NCBI RefSeq assembly: GCF_005239225.2
Contig: NC_133288.1
Location: 6,591,035-6,655,034 of the forward strand
From: Populus alba
Taxonomy: Eukaryota; Streptophyta; Magnoliopsida; Malpighiales; Salicaceae
Length of the DNA: 64,000 nt
Direction of reading: 5' to 3'
A model generated the notes under the pieces. The model saw only the letters and a program-made list of their open reading frames with translations, was not told where the DNA came from and made no database searches. The position numbers were made by a program, and so were the translations under genes. Numbering within the stretch: position 1 is the first letter of the stretch; each line of letters opens with the position of its first letter. Below, piece by piece: positions 21,201-33,754 of the stretch.

Positions 21201-24200
21201 TTTGCAATCGACAAATCAAGAAATCAATACTTCTAGAAAGAATCGTAATCTTACCTGAATCATGCCAGGATGGTCTCGTACATTGTTTCCAGGCCATGGA
21301 GTTCCATCTTGCATTGTCCAACCATCTTCCGGAACCTTTTGTGCTGTGGAAACCAACCCATTTATCCTCACTTTGAATTCTTCATATTCTCTCTGAACCA
21401 AAAATAGAACCAAATATAATCATGAGCTAATATTGAGAAATAATCATCATGTCACTGAACTAAATTTTATGCAAGTCTTGAGAATGTACATCAATTTGGA
21501 ATTCTAATCCAGTAAAACTTAGATCAACATGGATCTGAATGAAGAGAAATCGCTAACCTTCATGGCACGCCTTTCCCTGACAAATGCTGGATGAACTTTA
21601 TTTTTCAAATAGTCAATCTTCTGAGAAAAATACCACTCAGGGGCACGGGGCTCGATGTTAAATTTCTTGCAAAATGGAACCCACTTCCTAGCAAATTCAG
21701 ACGTCTCGGAGAGAGCTTCAAATGTAAGCATGGCGGCACCATCGTCTGACACATAGCATGCAACTTTATCCACAGGATAATCAACCGCGAGAATAGAGAG
21801 AACAGTGTTCGCAGTGATCAGCGGAGGTTCTTTCATAGGATCAACTGTACTTACAAAAACGTCTACACTTGCTAACTCAGATGGTTTCCCTTCTTTTTCA
21901 TACCTGATAATTGAGCACAGCAATAAGCTATTGTAATTCATGCACAAAACAAAAAAGAAGTAAATGAAGAGGAGGAAGAATGAAATGAAGCCTGATAATT
22001 TCAGGTAGCAAAGAACATGTTACACATGGAACTAAATGGATCGGCTCCACATACCTCAGTGATAGCCTATCAAGGTATGTTTCCCGTTCTATAGGGTACC
22101 ATTTTGGAAACTGGTCTAGAATCCATGATACTGCGAACCATATTTCACATATTACTGATGTCAGCCACAAACCATATGCGTCATTGACTGGGTGGAGAAT
22201 TCTATAGTGAAAAAAGATGCCAATAATCACAAGACGTAGGATGATTATCATTCTGTATGGGTTTATCTTGCTTGAGGGAATTGGTAACTTCCTTGAAAGT
22301 GGCTGCCTGCCCTCATCCATCCTGAAAAAGTACATCAAGAAAGCTTGTAAGTAACCCAAATAAATGAATGGATAAATCAACAAAAATAAACAGAGAAAAA
22401 AACCAATACACTAAACAATTTTGAATAAAATTCTAATAATTTTGTCCAAGATTTTACAACCTTATTGATCAACAGATTACTGATTCCAACAAGAGTATTA
22501 CATAGGAAAATGTAACATTCAAAAGATAAATCCATCTCTGAAAGGTTAGGTTCACAACAAAAGAAAATATAAGGTTGTTTAAGTAGTAAATGTCAGCATT
22601 CAAGAGTGCAGATTAAAGCTGACCCTAACATGAAACCAAAATGTTTTCTTTCCTGCCTCAGTGTCACCCCAACCCCAAGTGGATAGACGGTCACAAACAA
22701 TTATGTGATCCGCCATTGTCTCAAGGCTTATGCAAAGCAGTGGTTATTGTGAGTTTTCCAAAAGGCAACAATAACCAACAAGGCATTTCAGATATTAAAT
22801 GATTTCTTTCCAGAAACCCTTACAAACATTTAAGATTTCTAAAACTTTGTCTTTTCATGTTGTCACACCAAACATCTGCCGTTACAGATTCAAGTATATG
22901 TAATGCAAGAATGGTATAAAGAAAAGTTCGCAGGAGAACTTCGTCTTTGCATTTTGTCACACCAAACACCTGCCATCACAGATTGAAGTATATGTAATGC
23001 AAGAATGGTATAAAGAAAAGTTTGCAGGAGTCACTCACATGGGCAAATCAGGATCATCCAGTTCATCCCCTTCAAAGTTTCCACCATCATATCCTCCTTC
23101 ATGCTTAACAACCTGAAGTTTGTCATTCTGTCTTTTCTTCCAATCCTCCATTCTGTCCTTCCATGCCACACTCCCATACCCGTACACTGCAATGTCTTTC
23201 TTTGGAACCATTGGTCTTGGTTGAGCTACAACATTGGAAGCATTCAGTTAGCTGATAACAGGATCAATTGAACAATCAACAGAAGGATATGCAAGTAGAG
23301 GCCCAGACTTACAAGGTATAGATGGATCAGAAAATGAAGTTGGATGAACTCTATTTCCATGACTCATGTGTGGTGGTACAATAAGTGCATGTCGGTCAGA
23401 AGAAATCTCGGCATCCTAAAACAAAGGAAGAGGAAAACAAATAAAAAGCATTGCTTAATCCACTTTTGCTGTTTTTCATTTAATGTGCACCTATCAATGA
23501 CATACTGAATTACCTCCTCGCCATACGTTAAAAGAGGAATTTTAGAGCTGAGGGGAGATGAATCAAGTTCCCCTTGTGTGGGAATTCCATATGTATTAGA
23601 GTGAGAAGCACGGCCAGTGTTTATGCGTGAAGAGAGCATTGCCTCTGCAACTTGTTCTGGGCTTAAACCATCAAGGTTTCCATAATCAAACTCATGTTCC
23701 AAATCATCTGTATCATCTTCTTCCTCGTCACCCTCAACCCTTGGACTACCTGCAACATGGTTGATCGTTATTGATACTCCAAATGATGAATGGAATCTCA
23801 ATAAACACACAGACACACACAAAAATAGTTCAGGAAACCCTAACCTTTGAGGCGCTTGTATCTGGTCTTGCATTGAGGGCAAACTTGATTTCCCTCTCTT
23901 CTCTCATATTCATAGCAGGGGCGACACACAGGGAAAGCACATTCATTGCAAGCAACAAATGGCTCTCCATCCACTGTGATTTCAATCTCATCGCCACATA
24001 TCTGACACACTTGCCCACTCAATTCTTTCACTGACTTAATCTGTACATACCCAGTTACCGCAAAATGAGTTATCTCAGCACTTGATCATGAATGACACCT
24101 TCAACAAAAATACATAAATAAATGCATGGAAATTATGATTTAAGTTATCTCAAATCCAATAGCTCCTCTTGATATATCATCACAATCCATTTATAAGCTA

Positions 24201-24430
24201 ATGTACCATCTCCTTTCTTTTTTTTTTGGCAAGTACCATCTCCTTTCTTGCTTGCCCGAGTTTCATCAGTTTTGACCAAGCAAAACACCAAGAATTAGAA
24301 ATTTAACTCTCTTCTGTGGGATATAACGTGTAAGGTTGAACAATATGGTGTTCACGTAAACTCCAAGAAACCTAGTAATGATCTTAAAATACATAGGATA
24401 TAAAAATCCTAGTAAAACATTAACTTTCAA

Positions 24431-24461
<31 letters not shown>

Positions 24462-24988
24462 AAAATCCTAGAAAGGCTGTCCAAATAAGTACAAACAAAA
24501 AAGTAAACGTTATTGCTCCTACACTGCATCAACCAAGTAGTGCTTGTTTTTTCCTCGTGTCATGAACCTCAGATCAGCATAATCTATATGGATCTGGAAG
24601 ACCTAAAGACTGGACATAAGTTAATCCTCTGCAAATCTGCACTGCAACTTTCATTTCCTTGCCAATTGGAGATTGACTCCAACATTAACATAAAGAAATC
24701 ATAATCTAAATCTCCGTTTACCAAATTAGCGTCCTTTTGTAAGAAATGAAACTAAAAATCGAAATGCATCGACTTGTTCAGGCTTTAAAAAAAAAAAACA
24801 CAGCCCAGAGAGTGAAATCAGTGAACATGAGCACGGGAAAAAAAAAAAAAAAAAAAGGAGGCAGCCCAGATCAGGAATCGGGAAAATGAGAAAATGGGTT
24901 CTCTTACTCTTGCATTCTCATCCGCATTTATGAGGACAAACTCGTTCCTGTTGTGAGAACCGGCAATGAGTCGGCCCCCGGTATTCAT
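18280..24988 (-). CDS. CESA6: Cellulose synthase catalytic subunit, CESA6 clade (complete)
   Basis: Processive GT2 glycosyltransferase making beta-1,4-glucan from UDP-glucose in the plasma-membrane rosette. Fourteen minus-strand exons join in frame to 1102 aa: 24908-24988, 23845-24040, 23514-23749, 23313-23415, 23039-23225, 22055-22321, 21558-21903, 21255-21392, 20655-20780, 20303-20515, 19948-20215, 19663-19877, 19214-19564, 18280-18861. The N-terminus [20 protein letters not shown] is the CESA6/2/5/9 signature of primary walls. RING-type zinc finger: C39, C42, C58, C61, C66, C69, C81, C84. Two membrane spans precede the cytosolic catalytic domain and about six follow. Catalytic motifs are intact: D410-D411-G, D577-C-D579, T801-E-D803 and QVLRW 841-845. 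The class-specific region is rich in Lys/Cys (exon 11). The C-terminus is CGLNCD. No disruption was seen. Confidence 0.97.
22843..23030. repeat. 94-bp tandem duplication inside CESA intron 5
   Basis: Two ~94-bp copies, period set by TGTCACACCAAACA at 22861 and 22955. Both end TATAAAGAAAAGTT(C/T)GCAGGAG. The second copy ends 8 bp from the exon 5 donor, so the duplication abuts but spares the splice site. Confidence 0.92.
24432..24463. repeat. (AAG)n microsatellite in CESA intron 1
   Basis: About ten AAG units between exons 1 and 2; a CTT tract on the coding strand. Noncoding. Confidence 0.92.
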
Positions 24989-25178
24989 CTTGTTGTACAA
25001 ATAAGATCAAAACCCAAACTCAAAACTGAGTCAACTCGTGCATCCCACGCAACTTTACCCACCCAATGTAGTTTTTGTTCCTTTTTCCCTCTCCTAAAAG
25101 ATACAAAAGAAAGAGGAGGAGGAGGAGGGGTACAAGAAAGAAGAGGAAGGGCTGGCTGTTTGTTTTTTTAGGGTTTTG

Positions 25179-25180
<2 letters not shown>

Positions 25181-25240
<60 letters not shown>
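25181..25240. repeat. (AT)30 microsatellite upstream of CESA start
   Basis: Sixty bp of pure AT repeat beginning about 190 bp upstream of the CESA start codon, in the proximal promoter or leader. Such tracts are highly length-variable. Confidence 0.95.
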
Positions 25241-25245
<5 letters not shown>

Positions 25246-27480
25246 TGATTGCTTGAGAAGACAAGTCACTCTCCTCTCTGTATCTTAGCTGGTTTCAATC
25301 TGTTGCAAATCAAGATAAGAGCGGACGGATTTACAAGTAAAAAGTGATAGTGGTACTACTAGCAGCGATGACTGACTTGATTCTTCTTCACTAATAATAA
25401 TTTAATAAAGAAAAAAATTTAATTAAATAAAACAGTGGGGCCAGAATGGAGGGTGGCACTGCCATGTGCCCTACCCTCCTTGCTTTCTCTCTTCCTCTGT
25501 CAATTTATCAAACTACAAGTGGTTATCAACTAATTTATTTCTTTCCTGTTGATGATGGACAGAGGAGACGACAAACTAGCAGAAAACGAAATCGAGGATG
25601 CAGATTAGTTTTTTTTCTTTTCATTTTTAAGTACTTGGGTTTTTTTGTAAAAAAAAAAGAAGAAGATGAATTTTTCTAAATATAAAAAAATATATTTATA
25701 AATAAAAAAAAAACCTTTAAAAAAAGAATCACTTTGTATCACTGTACATGCAGCAGCCTCTTAATTTTATTTTGGAAAGGGAGGGGCGAGAAGAGAAAAG
25801 GAAAAGAAAAAAGCGCTCAAGAAAAACGCGAATAATGACATGATCTACGCCGCCTGAACAGATCCTGATTCATAGCTAGCTTGCTTTCCTTTTTTTATTT
25901 GGTAGACTTTTTTTATTTCCTTTAATATAAATTCATGCTTCTCTTCTGCATTATCAATTATCAATTATATTATAATAAAATATAAAAACAAAAACTAATA
26001 CCCTTTTGTCTTTCAAGTAGATTGTCAGCGGAAGCAGTTTTTACTCGAACAATGCTTTTTCATTTTTTAGTCCCTGTAATGTCTTACACTTTGATCCCTC
26101 AATTTATTTGCTTTCTAATTTAAATGAGATTTATTTTGTAAAACTAAGCAACAAAAAATGCATCAGAAAAATAAAAACAATAGCCTACATGTTTTGGCTG
26201 AACCCATCAAAATTTATATTTTAAAAAAATAATTTTTTTATATCTAAATTGAAATGCATAATAATTCGGGACCAAATTGAGTATGATTTGTAAAGGTGGG
26301 GGCTAAAGTGAATTTTTTGCGTGAACCGCGTCTTTTCTACATTTGAATAAAATGTTATTTAATCCTTCTTCTTTCAATCCTGTCTCCAGTGAACAAATTT
26401 GAATAAAATGCTCTTTAATTCCACCCTAAAGAATGCAATCACCCAAAACAAATAGTTTAGGGACTAAATTAAAAAAGTAAAGACTTTCTGAACAGTTAGT
26501 TTATACTGAAATGCGAGAGCGTTAGCCGTGCAATTGTGCATGGTAATTCTCCCACGCGTTTTAGAATTTCTGTTAATGTTAAGAATAATATGCCGAAAAC
26601 AAATGCTTGCCTTTTCGGTTTTTTTTTTTTAATTATTATTAAAGAGGAACAGAAAATCTGTCACCGTTCAAAAAACTGTCATTACGATGGTTATTATAGC
26701 CGTGGAACATTTATGAAGCCGAACACTTATGGTCTCTCACCTAAACTCGGACAGGTTCTCCCTTTGCCAGTTAATTGACCATGATGCCACGCCACGCTGG
26801 AGTTTTTTAGTGTTGGACACCTCAGAAAATACAGTTATTCTTAGTCAACGCCAAATAAACAAAAGCCCTAGACAACATCAGCTTTAATAGGGAATTTTTT
26901 ATATTTTTTTAAATGTTTTTAAAAGTTGATTTTAAAAATAATTTTAAAAAAATAAAAAAATATTATTTTGATATATTTTAAAACTAAAATTATTTAAAAA
27001 ACTATGATTATATTTTCAAATAGAAACTTAGACAAAATTGTTTTATAAATATTTTTTTAATAAAAATATATTAAAATGATATTTTTTTTATTTTTTAAAA
27101 TATAAAATATTAAAATAATAATTTAAAAAAAAAAGGGTTAACACGCAATGGTTAAAAAATAAAAAAAGTGTGTGGCAACTTTTGATATCCACGCTTTTAC
27201 TATATTATAATATATCAGGTGGCTTGTCCTTTTATGCCACCTGTGCGTCGGGTGTGGGTAGACCTAACTGATACGCAGAAATACACAATCATACTTTTGA
27301 TATTTATGGCTAGACTTTAGAGAAGACTTGTCTTTCACATAACATGATTTTGATATTGATTTGATGACTTTAATCATTGCATCATGAAAAAAAAGCTACC
27401 TTACGTAATTTTGCTTACATCTTTTTTCACGAAAAGCTCCCACCGTAAATTAAACATATATCTGTACTGCTAGATGGAGA
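25241..27480. other. CESA upstream region and gene-poor AT-rich DNA
   Basis: 25250-25900 is the likely distal CESA promoter. 26050-26490 contains old-retroelement-like words (TAGTCCCTGTAATG, TTTAGGGACTAAATT) but no definable element. A plus-strand 80-codon frame at 26536-26778 has no recognised family. 26885-27130 is extremely AT-rich. Confidence 0.45.
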
Positions 27481-27695
27481 TTAAAAGTGTTTTTTTATTA
27501 ATATGATAGTGGTTATTTTTTAAATAATTTTCATGTTAAAATATATATTAATGATATTTTTTTATTTTTTTAAAAATTATTTTTGATATTAGTATATTAA
27601 AATGATCCAAAATATATAAATTATATTGAATTTTAATAAAAAAAAATTAATTTTATAAAAATATGGTTTTAATTGCCTTCCTAAACACTTTTTAA
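27481..27695. mobile_element. Degenerate MITE (~215 bp)
   Basis: The ends TTAAAAGTGTTTTT and AAACACTTTTTAA are imperfect inverted repeats. The interior holds TTTGATATTAGTATATTAAA and ATGATCC, the core of the MITE at 11306-11525. Similar length. No coding sequence. Confidence 0.6.
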
Positions 27696-27721
27696 GTGCA
27701 TGTGAACAGTAATTATCAAGA

Positions 27722-27947
27722 AATATATGATTTGCTCGACTCAAAAAGTCTTTTTACGCTACAGACTTCCTGAAGGTTATTTCTAACGGAATTAAGTTTA
27801 ATTTTAAAATTCATGAAATTAAATTAATTGAATATTTTAAATAAATTAATTAATAAATAAAAAGACTTGACCATATATGATTTGCTCGGCTCATCAAGTC
27901 TTTTTACGCTACAGGCTTCCTGAAGGTTCATTTCTAACGGCATTAAA
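27722..27947 (+). repeat. ~75-bp direct repeat separated by ~75 bp
   Basis: Copies at 27722-27796 and 27873-27947 share ATATATGATTTGCTCG, AAGTCTTTTTACGCTACAG and CTTCCTGAAGGTT, with a few substitutions. Local duplication. Confidence 0.9.
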
Positions 27948-29519
27948 TGTTATTTGTTTATATATGCATTTAAGTGTGACTTGTTTTTTTAATCAAATGT
28001 CTTCGGACTTTATGACTATAATGTGGGTCAATAATCAATGCTGTGTCCCGTGAATAACCCATTACTAATTAAACAGCCATTCAAGAAGACTAAACGGAGA
28101 AACTTCCCCGTTGAAACATGATTAGTCTTCTTCTTCTTCTTTTTTCTTCTTTTCGTGTTTTTTTTAGGGTTGTTGTGCTTTGATGATAAAAACATTTATT
28201 TTTATGTACTCTTTGCATTTTTTTTGTTTATTGTTTTTACTTTTTAAAAAAAATTGTAAATATTGGATCCTACAGTAAAATAGACAAATATTCATTTATC
28301 GTTTACTGGATCATCGACTTGCACTACATTCTGAGTCGGATTAAATTTTTATTGAATGTAAAAGAAATGTTCAAATATTGTTGATGTTTTTTTTCAATGA
28401 AAAAATATAAATTATACGAGGGTTAACTCGATATAACTCGGTTAAATATATGGGTCTAAAAACAATCTATATAATTTGTAAAAATATAATTTGATTGGAA
28501 AAATTTAAGATTTTTTTTTTTAAAATGCTAGTATAGTAACATATTAGAGAAAAAAAAATAGTATATAAACTTAATTGAAGAAAACAAAGATCCGTAGACT
28601 CAGATACAAAAAATAAAAGTATAAATACTTAATTATAAAAATAGAGAGCTATAAACACTCAAATTAAAATACAAAAATAAGTATTACTTCATTAGAATTA
28701 AATTTTATATAAGTATAGCACTTAATTTTTTTAATCACCTACTTTAAAGACCCTTCACATGTGAAATGTGGATTCAAAGGAACCAAATGGCCGAGTAACC
28801 TTCCCATATGGTGTGTGTTATCATTGATGAAAGGATTTTTTTCTCCGCTAAGAACATGTCACTTAATGGTAAGAGCCGATAAAAGATTTTGATTTTTTTA
28901 TATTTTCAAGTTTGAGCTGTTATTAATATGATAGTTGTTGGAAGTTTACATGATTATTTATTTAAAATTTATGTTATTAGTTGAGATATATACAAGCAAG
29001 CAGATATAAACATCAATTTTAATAATAATAAAAAAACATCACTTGATAACATGTTTCAAGAAGAATCCACTGTAATACCTTACAACATGTTTATGCACAC
29101 ACGCACATAACCAGAGAAGTGGGACCTCCATATAATGTTTATTTAGTGCACGCATTTTGAACTCTGAAACTGTGTTTTTATTAGCCCATGACGTCTCGGC
29201 TTTGATATTGAACGTGTAGAGTTTTTACATTTAATATAAACTGCTATGATAAAATTATTATTTTATTATTGAGTGGAAAACAATGGGAGACTTGGTTATA
29301 AGGGTGATTTAGTTTTTTTTTTAATGATTAGTTGGTTATTAAAAAATTATTTGAGATATCTAAATCATTTCTATATTTTTTATATAGTAAAATTATATTT
29401 TTACCATCAAAATCAGCAAATTTTAGAATTGTTCATTAATGATTTCTCTTATCTTTTCATATACTTTAAAAACAGTAAAAATATTTAATTATCCTAAAGG
29501 TAAAGGAAAATAAAATTAG
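27948..29519. other. Gene-poor AT-rich DNA
   Basis: No supported gene. An 11-bp inverted repeat (AAGAAGACTAA / TTAGTCTTCTT) lies at 28083-28132. A 71-codon frame at 29273-29488 is AT-driven and unsupported. Confidence 0.45.
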
Positions 29520-30330
29520 ATATTGACCAAGTTTTTTTTTTTTGTTCTTCCCTTCTCGAGTTATAGTTAAAATACATCTCTGTCTTTAAAAAAAAATTAA
29601 GGCATGCATTTAATGATTTTTTTTACCCTTTAACACATGTTTATTTGTAATTTTCAAGCTTACGAGGAGTATTTTGGTGTTTTTATAATTTTTTATTATA
29701 AAAAGTTGTCGACACATTCATATTATGCGTTAGCATGTGAGTGGAGTTTGCGTTATTTGGATAACATGTATGACACCACCTGTTGATCAAACTTGGCTTT
29801 TCGTCTTGTTCTTGGTAGTGCCACCACATTTTTTTCCTCCTCGTGCAGCGTGTGACAACGGATGATAGACGGTTTGTCATCGATGGTTTTTTTTTTTCTT
29901 CCTTCTACTCTCTCTATTTCAGAGAAAGTACATTTGTGTCTTCTTTTTTTTCAATTTATGTCTTTTTTTATTGTTTATTTTCACCCTTGTCCATTTTAAA
30001 AATGTTTTTTATGTTTTCAATTAGTTCTTAATTTATAATTTGTCATATATTATTTCTTTCAATTCACTCTTTGTTATTTTAATTTATTATTTTTTCCCTA
30101 ACTCTTTTGTTAAAGTTATGCTGGTTTTTATTTTCATATTTTATTGTTTTTTTTGTTAAATTTTTTTTTTCAATTTAACCCTCCAATTTAATTTTTTCGA
30201 TGCCCTCTATTTTTTTTTTTTAAGTTTCATCCTTCTACGTCTTATCTATTCAGGATTGGGTTTCGTGGCTTTTCTATTTGTTGCACTTTCGATCAAATGA
30301 CATGGGTCATGAGTTTTAAGAGTTAACTAG
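29520..30330 (+). repeat. Dispersed AT-rich repeat, copy A
   Basis: Colinear with 44290-45110. Both have a ..GATGATA(A)GAC(T)GGTTTGTCAT-like block (near 29860 and 44598) preceded by a CCTCCT-type stretch and followed by several hundred bases of T-rich sequence. Probably one noncoding transposon family of undetermined class. Confidence 0.55.
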
Positions 30331-31009
30331 GTTAGAGATCTTTTTTTCTTCTTGTTTTCTTTTATGATTTTTATCATTATAAAATATTTATATATATAAA
30401 AAATAGTTTTGTGACTATATTCAATTTATTTTCTATTGATTTATCACAATCTCATAATTTAGACCACGAGCTTTGCAAACCTTTTTTTATAGAGGTTTTT
30501 TTTTTTTAAAAAAAATTCATTTTATTTTTGAAGAACCTTTTTTAAAACAAATTATATATAGAAGCTTTATTCCATAAAAAAATAGTTATTTAAAAACAAT
30601 ATTTATGATTTGTCCTGACCTTGTATAATATGGTTTTTCTTCACCCAATCTCATATGTGTTTCTATAATCCATTATCTTTTATTGATTTCAATAAACAAA
30701 TAAAGAAAAAACAAACGGATAAAATATTTTATTTTTTCATATCAAATATTGTGATCTACATATTTCTTTCAATTTTTACAGTTTTTCTTTTAGTCATTGT
30801 TAACGATTTTTTTTGTTTACTTACATGGATAATTATTGATTTATTTAATTAAATATCCGAATAAAATTTTCAATTTACAAATTGAATTTATTTACATTAA
30901 AAAATAGCTTAAATACTCATTTTTTTTTTAAAAAAAATCATGACCCATGGTGGAGAGTGTGTAGGTTTAGGGACTATCTGGCACAGTGGTTGAACCATTG
31001 TTTTGTCAT
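30331..31009. other. AT-rich intergenic, no gene seen
   Basis: T-rich sequence with short AT-driven frames only. Confidence 0.45.
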
Positions 31010-31190
31010 TTATTGAAAAATGTATTTACTTCAAATTATTTTTTATGATTTTGAATTTTTTTTCACAAGTTAATGCTGAAGATAAATTTAAAAAAATAAA
31101 AAAATATATATTATTTAAATAAATTTCCAAACTAAAAATAATTTGAAAAACAACTTATACCACTATTTCAAACACCCTATTAGAGCCCAT
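31010..31190. mobile_element. Degenerate AT-rich MITE-like element
   Basis: Ends CAAACACCCTATTAGAG, whose reverse complement (CTCTAATAGGGTGTTTG) matches the terminal type of the 11306-11525 MITE. The opposite end is degraded. Another similarly ended block follows to about 31340. Confidence 0.45.
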
Positions 31191-31379
31191 TCAACATTGT
31201 GTTGGATATTGTTTTTTCAGTTATCTTTTTACTTTAAAATATATTAAAATAATATTTTAAAATAATTTGAAAATTTTGAAAAAAAAAAAAAAGAAGCGGT
31301 AAAAGCTTTCCGCGACTACAAAAACAAACGTGCCAAAATGTTGTAAAAAACTTCTGACATTTGGTAATTTGGTTGTTAG

Positions 31380-31680
31380 AATGATCTATACCAGGGAATG
31401 ATACAGAACCACGGCCACCCCTGGTTCCTCAAATTGAAAACATGCCACGCGGTAATGCATGTGATGGTAGGGTCCACTAACAGACAAATGAGGGGCTTCC
31501 TTTCACATTTCGCGTGGGTCTAAGTTGGCCTGCAGCCAGCCGAGTACGATTGATTTTTGTTCTGGGGTCGTAAAGACAGCTGGCGACTGCGATTGCTTTG
31601 GTGGAAAATGAACTGTGAACCACAGAATCTCCAACCACAGAAAAAGTAAAGAGGAGAGAGCAAAAATTCACCAGGCAAGT
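31380..31680. other. Unassigned less-AT-rich island
   Basis: About 300 bp with markedly more G+C than its surroundings, containing CCACGCGGTAATGCATG and GGCCTGCAGCCAGCCGAG. A 64-codon minus frame (31477-31671) is not recognised. It could be an orphan promoter or first exon, or an inner part of a decayed element. Confidence 0.35.
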
Positions 31681-31793
31681 GTCGGTCGCTATGTAATTTA
31701 TTTTTAATTTCTATTCTTTTGATTTCTTTTATTTTATGAGAATGGTATGATCAGCTGATTCTTAAAAATATCACTAAAAAAAAAACTATATAA

Positions 31794-31955
31794 TAGGTTA
31801 TAAGAATTTGGAATTAAAATAGCTTGTTTATCTTATAATCTGGTTTGAATCTTGTGATCATTAATATAATAACCACTTAGACTTAAATAGTTATTAATTT
31901 TAGAACTCGTGAGATTAGTTGAGGTAAACACAAATTAACCCGAATACCTATATTA
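31794..31955 (+). mobile_element. tRNA-derived SINE, copy 4
   Basis: Plus-strand B box CTGGTTTGAATCTTG, then TAGAACTCGTGAGATTAGTT with GAGGTAAACACAAATTAACC and CGAATACC, ending in an A/T tail. The 3' domain is the same as in the minus-strand copies at 3935, 7008 and 39545. The A-box region is disrupted. Confidence 0.75.
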
Positions 31956-33579
31956 ATAAAAATAAAAAAAAATATCACTACAATTATTTATTTTAAGAGG
32001 TTTTGTTTTTCAAATATATATAAAAATAATGATCAATGCTTGAATAATAAGTAAAAACCCATCTTTACTTGCCTCTTATTACCATTCCTATAAAAAAAAA
32101 AATATATTATTTAAAAATCATGATAAAATTTTATAATAATGTAAATATATTGTTAAGCAATTTTTATAATACATTTTAATCAAAATAAAAAAAAATATTG
32201 AAAAAAAAAACATAAAAAGGACACAAAAGCTTGGGCCAAAGAAATGGGGGCTCTCAAGTTTGACCGAGGAAAGAATTCTCAGCGCACGTGGGCCACCAAG
32301 GCTATGCCGCGTGCCTTGCATTTTTTACACGATAATAAACATGTTATTTGCTTGTTTAAATTTTACCCACTGAAAAGGGGGCAGGAAAATCAAGTAGGAT
32401 TTTTTAGACTAAAATACCATTTATTTATTTTATTTTCATTTTAAAAAATATAATAAAACACTTACAATCTTGATAAGTTAAATTGTCAACTCAAAACTCC
32501 CATGGAACAATTAAAAACACGAAATTAAACAAAAAACATCTTTTTTGACCATGATCCATGTTTTCTAATAATATAAAAGTTTTAAAACACCTTAAGAATA
32601 CCTTTCTTAAGAAATATATTAATACTAATTTTGGATTTTTTATTTATAATATTTGATTAACTGATCGTTTTCTCTTTCATTTATTATTTTATTATGATTT
32701 TTTTTCAAACTCAATAATTAAAATGTGAATAAAATAAAATTTCATATCAAGACATAAAATTTTAAAAGTAAAAGAATCAAAATAAAATATGAAAAAACTT
32801 TACAAGGCAAAGTTTGTAAAAAATGCTTAATTGATAGTTAAAAAAAACTTACCTTGTTGCTGATCCCCAATGTTTAATTTATTGCAAGCAACAAAACTTG
32901 TTTTTTTTTTTTTCAAAATTAAGTAGCAACAACACAATAGAAAATAAATTAAAATAATTTTTTAAATTTAATTTTAAATCAACACAATATAAAATAATAA
33001 AATTAAAAAAATAAATCCCGACAATCAACATACAAGAATCTTCGAAGGACAGAAAAGAATAAAGAACATTGTTTGAATCTAATGTCAAAGGACAGGAAAA
33101 AAAAATAAAGAACATTGTTTGAATCCAGTATGGATGAACAGTGGATTGCACAATGTTTTTAGCTGACTAGCTAGGTTTCTTCTTAATATTTACACTGATT
33201 TTAGTTCAATACTTTACATTTTAAGGACAGTACCTTGTTTTATAAGTGTGGTATGCCTTGTAAGAGAAGAATAATCTCTCTTTTTTTTATATGGGATAAA
33301 ATCCACGTTCAACAGGCCTTGGAAAAGCAAAGAAGAATTTTAATCCGATGTGGAACAGAGTTTTATGATAAAATTTTGTTTTTTTACTAACATCATTAAA
33401 AAAATTTTGAGATAAATTTTGTATTTATCTATAAATAATTTTAAATATTACAGATTATAATATTTATGTCGGAGAATATGTTTTAAATTTAAAAAAATTA
33501 GTTTTTTTTCTTTTTCAAGCACAATGTTTTACTTTCTCTCATGGTTTTTTTGTAATCGTGTTTAGATTATAGCCTATTT
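31956..33579. other. AT-rich intergenic DNA, no gene seen
   Basis: Only short AT-driven frames. A short direct repeat (ATAAAGAACATTGTTTGAAT) occurs near 33060 and 33105. 32225-32400 is somewhat less AT-rich but unrecognised. Confidence 0.45.
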
Positions 33580-33745
33580 GAAAATGTATTTGCAATTATT
33601 TTTTAAACTATTTTTAACTTGAAAATACATCAAATGATATTTTTAAAAAATATTTTTTTTATCAGCGCATCAAAATGATCTGAAAACATCAAAAAATATA
33701 TTTATTTCAAAAATATATAAAAAAATTTAAAACATAAAAATAAAC
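33580..33745. mobile_element. Degenerate MITE-like element adjoining the NBS relic
   Basis: Contains TTATCAGCGCATCAAAATGA and TCTGAAAACATC, the shared MITE core, within an AT-rich block. It begins where the resistance-gene relic stops, so its insertion or a nearby rearrangement may mark the truncation point. Confidence 0.5.
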
Positions 33746-33754
33746 AGAATTATA

